Source: Nitrososphaerales archaeon (GTDB taxonomy: Archaea > Thermoproteota > Nitrososphaeria > Nitrososphaerales > CADDZS01). From it: a DNA stretch of 5,770 bases. Positions within the stretch are counted from its first letter, which is position 1. Each line of letters starts with the position of its first letter. The stretch is taken from positions 1-5,770 of the forward strand of contig JASHXQ010000135.1 in the NCBI GenBank assembly GCA_030043455.1, written 5' to 3'. Position numbers and translations under genes: made by a program. The notes below the pieces were generated by a model that was not told the origin of the DNA, did not search any database, and saw only the letters and a list, made by a program, of their open reading frames with translations. Positions 1-5,636 of the stretch are shown here, one piece after another.

Positions 1-1712
1 AGCAACTTTCTCGCCTCCTCGGGCTTCCTGGCCATCACGTAGGCATAAGCCAGATCTCCGTAGAAGGCGAAGCTCTTGCTTTCTTCAGCAGCCTTCTTTA
101 CTTCCGCGAGGCCTTCATCGATTTTACCACTTCGGATGTGCGCCAACCCCAGATTGTCCAGGGTGAACCAATCCCCTGGATCCAAGTCTAGCGCTTCTTT
201 GAAGTATTTGATCGCTACATCGTATCGACCGGCGTAAAGATTCCAGGTCCCGGCATTCCCTAGAGTACTAGATGAAAGAGGATCGAGCTCGACAGCCTTC
301 TTGACCTCTTGGAGACACTTTTCCCACTGATGAGTAAAGGCGTAGATAGCTGCCAGACCCAAGTGAGCGTCCGCGAGATTGGGATTTAGCTCTATAGCCC
401 TCTTGAATTCCTGTTCTCTCCTCAAGCTGAAGTCACCTCCATGCGCGAACGCCAGCGCCAAGTGACAGTCAGCGAGGGATTCGTCGACGGAAAGCGCTTT
501 CTTTGCTGCCTGTTCGGCTCGCTCATACGCCATCTTTGTATCTACTAGCTCTTGAAACCCTAGCTTAGAGTAAACTCCCGCGAGTCCACAATAGGCGAGA
601 ACATACTGAGGGTCGAGGCGTATCGCCCGCTCAAAGTGTTGGAGCGCACTGTCGAGCGAAGCTTTGTCCCATCTCTGCCCGCTAACCTTACCTTTCAGAT
701 ATTCAAGGTGGGCTTCCACGCTACCAGTCTCTCCCCGGTCAATATTTTTCCGATCGAGATCGCTCAGCCTGAGATGCAGGCTGGAAGCTACGCTTTCAGC
801 GACTTCACTCTGTACGGCAAAGATGTCCTCGAGCTTTCGATCGTAGCTCTCGGCCCAGAGATGACCCTCGGTGTTCGAATTGATGAGCTGCGCAGTGACG
901 CGGATTCTATTCCCGGCTTTTCTAACGCTCCCTTCAATCAGCGTTCCCGCCCTAAGTTCCTTGCCGATCTGGTTCGCGTTCTTTTCCTTTTTCTTGTAGT
1001 TCATTACTGAAGTTCGGGCGATGACTTCCAACCCCTTGAGCAAGGATAATCTAGCTATCAGTTCTTCGGTGAGACCATCAGCGAAGTATTCGTCGTTGGG
1101 ATCGGGACTCAAGCTCGCAAAAGGAAGGACGGCTATTCGGTGCCGGTCAAGAGACATTTCGCTCACAGGCTGACGATCCCACGGAAGCACCACCTTGTAA
1201 ATCTCGATATTATCCGTTACGTTCTTGAGAATCTTGCTACCTTCACTAACTAGCGGGTGTTCGAACTTGTTCTTGATCTGGGCGTAGACCTGCTCGGTTA
1301 AGCAGATCCCACCGGGAACTGCGAGAGCCTCTATTCTGGAAGCAATGTTTACTGCATCCCCGTAAACATCGTTTTGATTGTGAAGCACATCTCCCAGATG
1401 GATGCCGATCCTTAAGAGAACCTGATTTTCTGGCGAGCGTTTCCTATTGGATTCGTGAAGCGCCTTCTGGATTTCGAAGGCACATCTAACAGCTTCAAGA
1501 GCGCTCGCAAATTCTATGAGAAAAGCATCACCGATGGTCTTGATTTCCTTTCCGGCGTGATTCGGGAGGAGCGCTCTGACGATCTTCCGCTGCTCTTCCA
1601 AAAGTCGCAGGGAAAGAGGTTCGTCCTTTTGGGTGAGAGCGGTGTACCCTACGATATCGGTGAACATTAGCGCTGCGAGCCGGCGCTCTTCCTCCGACAT
1701 GTTCTCAAACAT
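1..1712 (-). CDS. Class III adenylate/guanylate cyclase with TolB-N-like and TPR domains (C-terminus cut by window edge)
   Basis: Likely a soluble nucleotide cyclase that makes cAMP (or cGMP) and uses its repeats to sense or bind a partner. I translated the complement by hand: 570 codons are open from ATG at 1712 to the left edge, so the gene continues outside. Residues about 10-178 form the cyclase domain. Metal-binding D19 (FTDIVGYT) and D62 (KTIGDAF), the base-selecting pair K58 and D115, and transition-state N122 and R126 (VNIASRI) are all present, so it should be active and K/D favours ATP. Residues about 190-312 (from RIAVLPF, through ADGLTEEL and LIEGSVRK) match the TolB-N/FlgO-like domain often fused to such cyclases. 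From about 345 on there are TPR repeats (AIRLDPQY, AIELNPNLADAH, AVELDPLS, ALDLDPGDW). No membrane segment is visible. A second ATG at 1700 (MSEEERRLAAL) is an alternative start. It is divergent from the amidase genes. Confidence 0.93.
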   Translation of the reverse strand, partial: MFENMSEEERRLAALMFTDIVGYTALTQKDEPLSLRLLEEQRKIVRALLPNHAGKEIKTIGDAFLIEFASALEAVRCAFEIQKALHESNRKRSPENQVLLRIGIHLGDVLHNQNDVYGDAVNIASRIEALAVPGGICLTEQVYAQIKNKFEHPLVSEGSKILKNVTDNIEIYKVVLPWDRQPVSEMSLDRHRIAVLPFASLSPDPNDEYFADGLTEELIARLSLLKGLEVIARTSVMNYKKKEKNANQIGKELRAGTLIEGSVRKAGNRIRVTAQLINSNTEGHLWAESYDRKLEDIFAVQSEVAESVASSLHLRLSDLDRKNIDRGETGSVEAHLEYLKGKVSGQRWDKASLDSALQHFERAIRLDPQYVLAYCGLAGVYSKLGFQELVDTKMAYERAEQAAKKALSVDESLADCHLALAFAHGGDFSLRREQEFKRAIELNPNLADAHLGLAAIYAFTHQWEKCLQEVKKAVELDPLSSSTLGNAGTWNLYAGRYDVAIKYFKEALDLDPGDWFTLDNLGLAHIRSGKIDEGLAEVKKAAEESKSFAFYGDLAYAYVMARKPEEARKL

Positions 1713-1720
1713 TGTCCTCT
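1713..1720 (-). promoter_or_regulatory. Possible ribosome binding site of the cyclase gene
   Basis: The minus strand reads AGAGGACA directly before ATG 1712. GAGG is only three bases from that ATG, which is tight, and fifteen bases from the ATG at 1700, which is long. It therefore does not settle which ATG is used. Confidence 0.35.
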
Positions 1721-1751
1721 AAGCTTGAAGTTAAAAACTGTAGTGGGTTGC

Positions 1752-1774
1752 AAATCCATCTTTATTTTGGATTT
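1752..1774. repeat. Perfect 7-bp inverted repeat, possible operator or stem-loop
   Basis: AAATCCA (1752-1758) and TGGATTT (1768-1774) are perfect inverted copies around an AT-rich 9-base spacer. The site is centred 51 bp upstream of the cyclase ATG. On the minus strand the spacer contains an A/T-rich AAAATAAAG stretch that could serve as a TATA box, so a dimeric regulator bound here could block transcription. It also lies just after the stop (1777-1779) of the open frame described at 1777-2010, so a stem at the end of a decayed gene is an alternative. Confidence 0.4.
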
Positions 1775-1909
1775 ACTTACTTACCGTGAAAGAGTCGAAA
1801 AATTTCTTTTAAGATTCCCCCATCCCAAGTTGTTACGGAGGAGAGGCCCACGAGTCTGAAAGCAAGTGGATTTTTAGGGCGATACTTCTGATAGCGAAGG
1901 GCTCTGGGA

Positions 1910-1917
1910 CTTATATG
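1910..1917 (+). promoter_or_regulatory. Candidate TATA box for the amidase-racemase operon (distal)
   Basis: CTTATATG is the best archaeal-style TATA element in the 301-bp gap. Archaeal transcription would begin about 25 bases further on, near 1940, giving a leader of roughly 70 bases before the GTG at 2014. The call depends on the host being archaeal. Confidence 0.3.
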
Positions 1918-1971
1918 GGTGGATAACCAAGACAGAATTCCACACCCTCTCTCAATTTTCTTGAAGGGAAG

Positions 1972-1980
1972 ATTTTTTAG
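1972..1980 (+). promoter_or_regulatory. Candidate TATA-like box for the amidase-racemase operon (proximal)
   Basis: ATTTTTTAG is an AT-rich element about 40 bases before the GTG start. Initiation 25 bases downstream would give a very short leader of about 12 bases, which fits the lack of a clear ribosome binding site before 2014. It competes with the 1910-1917 site. Confidence 0.3.
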
Positions 1981-2013
1981 AACTCTGGTAACTTTTGGCG
2001 ATCTCAGCTTTCA

Positions 2014-2943
2014 GTGTTTAGAAGATTGATCGAAATCGATGGTAGACTGCCGCAAAATATCCACTACAAGTGGTCGAAGGATGTCAAACCGATTGCGAGA
2101 GTACAGCAGGGCGAAAGGGTGAAGATGGAAATTCCTGACTGCTTCATCAATCAATTAAACGAAAACTCGAATGTCCAAGATCTGAAAAAGATTGATCCTG
2201 CAACAATGGATGGAGCCAGCGGGCCAATCTACGTGGAAGGTGCAGAGCCGGGAGATATTTTGCAGGTGGACATTCACGAAGTGAAGCCTGGCAGATGGGG
2301 TTTCTCGATGACTGACGAAGCCTACGGGATACTTCCAGGCCGCTTTCAAGACAAGCTCACCCTTTGGGATTTGCGAGACGGGTATGCGATTGCCAGAACG
2401 GGTTTCACAGGAATCAAACTTCCTACCAATACTTTCTTGGGGATAATGGGAGTTGCGCCTTCGGAAGGAGAGTTCCCCATGCTACCGCCCCAATACTTCG
2501 GGGGGAACATCGACAACAAGCTCTTGGCTTCTGGTGCCACGTTATTTCTTCCGGTAAATACTTCGGGGGCTCTTTTTTCCGCCGCGGATCCGCACGCAGC
2601 TCAGGGAGACGGGGAATCCGGAGGCACCGGGATCGAGACAAGTGCCACGGCGTCGTTTACTTTTCGTGTCATCAAAGGTCCGCCCATAAAATATCCCAGA
2701 GCGATCGTGGAGCTCAATTCTAAGAAGACATTACTCACGATGGGAATTGCGGACGATCTCTACAAAGCTTCGCAGTTTGCAATGGAGAGCATGGTCGATG
2801 AGTTACAACGCCGTGGTATTCCGGGAGGAGACGGGTACACGATCCTTAGCCTCGCTGGAGATCTGCACATCACTGAGATGGTCGACACGCCCAACTATGT
2901 AGTGTCGATGACCATCCCGATCGAAGTCATCCAAAAAAATTGA
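2014..2943 (+). CDS. Acetamidase/formamidase-family amidase
   Basis: Probably a cytosolic metal-dependent amide hydrolase that releases ammonia from small amides, possibly amino acid amides. At 309 residues it is close to the short class of this family; the longer formamidases run to about 400. Family landmarks in order: GPIYVEGAEPGD (70-81), the GGNID turn (163-167), LFLPVNTSGALFSAADPHAAQ (from 177), with D192, H194, D199 and E201 in the conserved DPHAAQGDGE block that carries likely metal ligands, and a C-terminal AGDLHITEMVD segment (281-291). No signal peptide is seen. GTG at 2014 is preferred because a stop lies in frame at 1978-1980 and no ATG is available; TTG at 2026 is the alternative. 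Ten bases separate it from the downstream PLP enzyme, so they form an operon. From memory, the L-amino-acid amidase of Ochrobactrum anthropi is in this family. The exact substrate is not readable from the sequence. Confidence 0.9.
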   Translation: MFRRLIEIDGRLPQNIHYKWSKDVKPIARVQQGERVKMEIPDCFINQLNENSNVQDLKKIDPATMDGASGPIYVEGAEPGDILQVDIHEVKPGRWGFSMTDEAYGILPGRFQDKLTLWDLRDGYAIARTGFTGIKLPTNTFLGIMGVAPSEGEFPMLPPQYFGGNIDNKLLASGATLFLPVNTSGALFSAADPHAAQGDGESGGTGIETSATASFTFRVIKGPPIKYPRAIVELNSKKTLLTMGIADDLYKASQFAMESMVDELQRRGIPGGDGYTILSLAGDLHITEMVDTPNYVVSMTIPIEVIQKN

Positions 2944-2953
2944 TCTGATTTTC

Positions 2954-4291
2954 TTGGTCGATCCCTCGGGTGAGATCCTAGACCGGCTTGGAGAAAGAAT
3001 CGCCACCAGCAACCGGATACTATACTACCCGCTGCTCGTGAAGAGTGCCCGCGGTTCCACCATCACTGATGTCAACGGCAAGAACTACTTGGATTTCAAT
3101 GCCAGTTGGACTGTTGCCGGGTTGGGGTACTCCAACCCAGAAGTGGTGGAGGTGATCAAAGCGGAGATTGAGTCGAGCGCTGGCCTTGCAACTTGCTCGT
3201 TTCCCAACGAGACGTTGTTGAAATTTGCCGATGAGCTGGCCTCCCTCATGCCTGGAACTTTTTCGAAGAAGGTCTGGTTCGGCCACTCTGGAAGTGACGC
3301 CTGCGGGGCAGTGTACAAGCTGCTACCGATCGCCACCAAACGACCGAGGGCCCTAACTTTCTATGGAGGGATGCACGGGACGGATCTCGCTGGGATCGCG
3401 ATGGGCGGCCATCCGTCAACCCGGAATTTTGGAGTTCCCAGTTTGGTAACCAAAGTACCGTACGCGTACTGCTATCGCTGTCCGTTTGGTCTGGAGTATC
3501 CCAGCTGCGGCGTTTACTGTGCGAGTGATTTTATCGAGGATCAGGTGTTCAAGTATACGACTCTGCCTGATGAGATTGCGTTCCTCCTGGTCGAGCCCAT
3601 GCAAAGTGATGGCGGGGATATCGTACCGCCTGAGGAGTATCTGAAAAAGCTCAAGGACACCTGCGACAAGTTCGGGATTCTCTATGTGTCCGATGAAGTG
3701 AAAGTCGCGCCGAGCCGGACAGGAAGACTTCTGGGGGTGGAAGGGAGCGGAGTCACTCCGGACGCCATTACACTCGGCAAATCGATCGCATCAGGGATGC
3801 CGGTGGGAGCCATGGTGGCAAAAGAGGACCTTTTGAATGGTCCCTTCCTCTCGTCAACCCTCTCAGGTAACTCGATCTCTGCGGCCGCCGGACTCGCCAC
3901 TATTCAGCTTCTGAAACAGGAAAGTCTTCTGGCGAACGCGAAAGAAACGGGGAGTCTCTTGATGAAGCGCTTGGAGGAAATGAAAGAGAGGCATGAAATT
4001 ATCGGGGACGTGCGTGGCAGAGGCTTGTTTGTAGGAGTGGAGTTTGTGAAGGACAGAAAATCAAAAACGCCAGCCAAAATGGAGACTGCAAAAATAGTTT
4101 ACAAGGCCTGGCAGCTGGGGTTGATCACAGTCTATGTCGGAGCGGATCAAAACGTACTGGAGTTGACTCCTCCCTTGATCATTACTCCTGAAGAAATCGA
4201 AAAGGGAGCCGACATTCTGGAAGCCGCGATTTCGGACGTGGAGAAGGGCCTGGTTCCCGACTCGTTGGTCGAAGACTATACCGGCTTTTGA
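2954..4291 (+). CDS. Class III PLP enzyme, ACL-racemase-like (probable amino-acid-amide racemase; usually annotated as aminotransferase)
   Basis: Fold-type I PLP enzyme, 445 residues. The Schiff-base lysine is K276 (TLGKSIASGMP) and the PLP-nitrogen aspartate is D247 (SDEVKVAPSRTGR). Most class III aminotransferases have Gln after DEV; here it is K250. WFGHSGSDA (108-116), QSDGG with D219, GNSISAAAGLA (305-315), IGDVRGRGL (350-358), PAKMETAKIVYKAWQLGL (373-390) and YVGADQNVLELTPPL (394-408) closely follow Achromobacter obae ACL racemase as I remember it. Spacings D219-D247-K250-K276 equal D210-D238-K241-K267 there. I therefore favour racemisation or epimerisation of amino acids or their amides over transamination, though a GABA-type aminotransferase is possible. 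It differs in having a four-cysteine insert (C173, C176, C185, C189) and Met140 where an aromatic residue normally stacks on PLP. TTG at 2954 is the first usable start; stops lie in frame at 2900 and 2909. It is co-directional with the amidase, 10 bp away. Confidence 0.88.
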   Translation: MVDPSGEILDRLGERIATSNRILYYPLLVKSARGSTITDVNGKNYLDFNASWTVAGLGYSNPEVVEVIKAEIESSAGLATCSFPNETLLKFADELASLMPGTFSKKVWFGHSGSDACGAVYKLLPIATKRPRALTFYGGMHGTDLAGIAMGGHPSTRNFGVPSLVTKVPYAYCYRCPFGLEYPSCGVYCASDFIEDQVFKYTTLPDEIAFLLVEPMQSDGGDIVPPEEYLKKLKDTCDKFGILYVSDEVKVAPSRTGRLLGVEGSGVTPDAITLGKSIASGMPVGAMVAKEDLLNGPFLSSTLSGNSISAAAGLATIQLLKQESLLANAKETGSLLMKRLEEMKERHEIIGDVRGRGLFVGVEFVKDRKSKTPAKMETAKIVYKAWQLGLITVYVGADQNVLELTPPLIITPEEIEKGADILEAAISDVEKGLVPDSLVEDYTGF

Positions 4292-4294
4292 AAT

Positions 4295-5476
4295 TTAGAG
4301 TAGTCTCTTGATCTGGTCTGAAATAATTTTCTCGTCACCCTCGGCGAGGTACAACGTATTTACCTCCAGACTATTACCTCCGTGATGATATAGCCACACC
4401 GAGGGATCTCCGTCCCGGAGCTTATTGTTCAGGTTGGCCACGGCTCCGGGGGATAGCTTCTCAAAAATGATCTTGAGCCCAAGCTGATGGTAACCGATCC
4501 CCTCCACAAGCTCCTCTGGCCATGTCGTGAATTTCAAATTGGGCACGTCCGCAAGCAGCTGTTTCAACTTATCCATCCTCCGGTGCGCCGGCTCGATCCT
4601 TTCTTTGTGATGATCCATTTTCACCCATCTCTGGAGTGCTGCAAGCGTTCCGACGATTTCCTGCCTATCGAGCTTGTAGCCCCTACCGATGCTCCTGTAA
4701 AACCCCGGTCGGGGATCATAGCTGCCGGCCTCCTGGCCGATGAAGCTGTGCAACGACACCGCGTCGATCAGATCATTTCGACCACAGACCCAGCCCGCAG
4801 AGTTGGCACCCTGCACATACTTTGCAGCGAAGCAAACGAGGTCTGCGCCCATCTTGGTAAAACGCTGCAACAGATCGATGGGATAGGTCTGTCCCGCAGC
4901 ATCTACTATGATTGGCACTCCGTGCTTGTGCCCGATCTCGATGATTTCTTGTAGCGGAATGATGTCTGTCCTTGAATCAGGATAATCCGGGACCATGAAG
5001 TGGATCGCTGCTGTCTTCTCTGTAAACGCAGCTTCCAGATCTTCCCGTCGAGCCCCCCAGACTTCGTGGCCGACCTGCGCAAATCTTCCTCCAGGAACCT
5101 CCATACTCCGGTCATACATTCCCGGCTCGCCGCCGTGAGCGCCCCGAAGATTTCGCTGGATTATGATTTCGTTCTTCATCCCGATGGTATCCGGAAGGCG
5201 CCGCATTTTTTCAGGATCCTTTCCGGCGATGCAGGCTGCGGCTGACAGGACCAAGGCAGCAAAAGATCCAGAAGTTACGTGCGCTCCCTCGGCGGCACAG
5301 TACCTCGCGATTTCTTTCCCTACTTTATCCTCCAGTTCCCAGACGCCGCACCAGTTGCTGGTAGCCTCTTCCATCGCGTCCAGAACTTCTTTGGGAATAA
5401 CCGAACCGCCCAGCCGGGTAATGGGGAATTGGCCGTTCACTACTCTCCTCACTCCAAGTTCTTTGTACGAGCTCAA
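4295..5476 (-). CDS. SelA-like PLP-dependent enzyme (not a true selenocysteine synthase)
   Basis: Fold-type I PLP enzyme of the SelA-like family, 393 residues. The family includes D-glucosaminate-6-phosphate ammonia-lyase (DgaE-type) and many uncharacterised lyases or racemases. The N-terminus YKELGVRRVVNG...TRLGGS (4-24), VTSGSFAALVLSAAACIAG (67-85), DTIGMKNEIIIQ (96-107), D192 in VDAAGQ, the Schiff-base K219 in FAAKYVQGANSAGW and GRGYKLDRQEIVGTLAAL (264-281) are all family hallmarks. It lacks the extra N-terminal domain of bacterial SelA, which is about 460 residues, so selenium transfer is unlikely. Residues about 109-119 hold a glycine-rich RGAHGGEPG loop where many relatives have a short HRNPYD-type motif. 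TTG at 5476 is chosen because the protein then begins just before the family's usual Y-x-x-L-G-V start, and no in-frame ATG lies between it and the upstream stop at 5525-5527. It ends 3 bp from the racemase gene, tail to tail. Its substrate is unknown. Confidence 0.88.
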   Translation of the reverse strand: MSSYKELGVRRVVNGQFPITRLGGSVIPKEVLDAMEEATSNWCGVWELEDKVGKEIARYCAAEGAHVTSGSFAALVLSAAACIAGKDPEKMRRLPDTIGMKNEIIIQRNLRGAHGGEPGMYDRSMEVPGGRFAQVGHEVWGARREDLEAAFTEKTAAIHFMVPDYPDSRTDIIPLQEIIEIGHKHGVPIIVDAAGQTYPIDLLQRFTKMGADLVCFAAKYVQGANSAGWVCGRNDLIDAVSLHSFIGQEAGSYDPRPGFYRSIGRGYKLDRQEIVGTLAALQRWVKMDHHKERIEPAHRRMDKLKQLLADVPNLKFTTWPEELVEGIGYHQLGLKIIFEKLSPGAVANLNNKLRDGDPSVWLYHHGGNSLEVNTLYLAEGDEKIISDQIKRLL

Positions 5477-5504
5477 TGAATCTACGACCCCTAGTTCGAG
5501 ATCA

Positions 5505-5520
5505 GGCGCGTCCGGGCGCC
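5505..5520. repeat. GC-rich inverted repeat in the leader of the SelA-like gene
   Basis: GGCGC (5505-5509) and GCGCC (5516-5520) are perfect inverted copies around six bases. On the plus strand ATTTTTAG follows at once, so it resembles a small intrinsic terminator in that direction. On the minus strand it sits between a TATA-like box and the TTG start and could be an operator or a leader stem. Confidence 0.3.
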
Positions 5521-5528
5521 ATTTTTAG
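5521..5528 (-). promoter_or_regulatory. Candidate TATA-like box for the SelA-like gene
   Basis: The minus strand reads CTAAAAAT here. Archaeal initiation about 25 bases downstream, near 5499, would leave a leader of about 22 bases before the TTG at 5476. The assignment assumes an archaeal host. Confidence 0.3.
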
Positions 5529-5574
5529 CTTTGAGGAGGGGGATGCCCGCAACTTCGTCAACAAGAAAACCGAC

Positions 5575-5581
5575 AAAAAAA
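5575..5581 (-). terminator. T-run, possible terminator of the gene at the right edge
   Basis: Seven T residues on the minus strand lie about 55 bases past the stop codon of the right-edge gene and ahead of the promoter of the SelA-like gene. U-rich tracts without a strong stem terminate transcription in many archaea. No stem precedes it, so a bacterial-type intrinsic terminator is unlikely. Confidence 0.3.
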
Positions 5582-5636
5582 TAGGCTGGATACTCTCACA
5601 TCAGTCATCGGAAAGAACGACAGCAAAACCGCATCA

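Larger units (their letters stand above)
1777..2010 (-). pseudogene. 77-codon open frame without ATG, possible gene remnant
   Basis: On the minus strand a frame stays open for 77 codons between a TGA at 2013-2011 and a TAA at 1779-1777. It reads as basic, reasonably protein-like sequence, for example ISPRALRYQKYRPKNPLAFR near the middle and GLSSVTTWDGG then ILKEIFRLFHGK at the end. It has no ATG; only CTG (2007) and GTG codons could start it, and no ribosome binding site is evident. It fills the space where the amidase promoter should be. It may be the tail of a decayed gene or a chance open frame. I recognise no family. A chance origin is at least as likely as a real remnant. Confidence 0.2.

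Noticed and set aside
636..1010. 124-residue plus-strand open frame
   Set aside because: It lies wholly inside the cyclase gene on the other strand, whose TolB-N-like and TPR domains are well supported; it is a shadow frame.
1455..1670. 71-residue plus-strand open frame
   Set aside because: It is antisense to the catalytic core of the cyclase domain (D19 and D62 codons) and has no recognisable family.
2954..4291. Glutamate-1-semialdehyde aminomutase or plain GABA aminotransferase
   Set aside because: The DEVK motif, the QSDGG aspartate and the C-terminal blocks fit ACL-type racemases better; aminotransferase activity is not excluded, only less favoured.
4487..4954. 155-residue plus-strand open frame
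   Set aside because: It overlaps the SelA-like gene antisense, including its active-site lysine region; composition is that of a reversed coding frame.
4295..5476. Annotation as L-seryl-tRNA(Sec) selenium transferase
   Set aside because: The SelA N-terminal domain is missing, the protein is too short, and no selenium genes or selenocysteine context are in the window.
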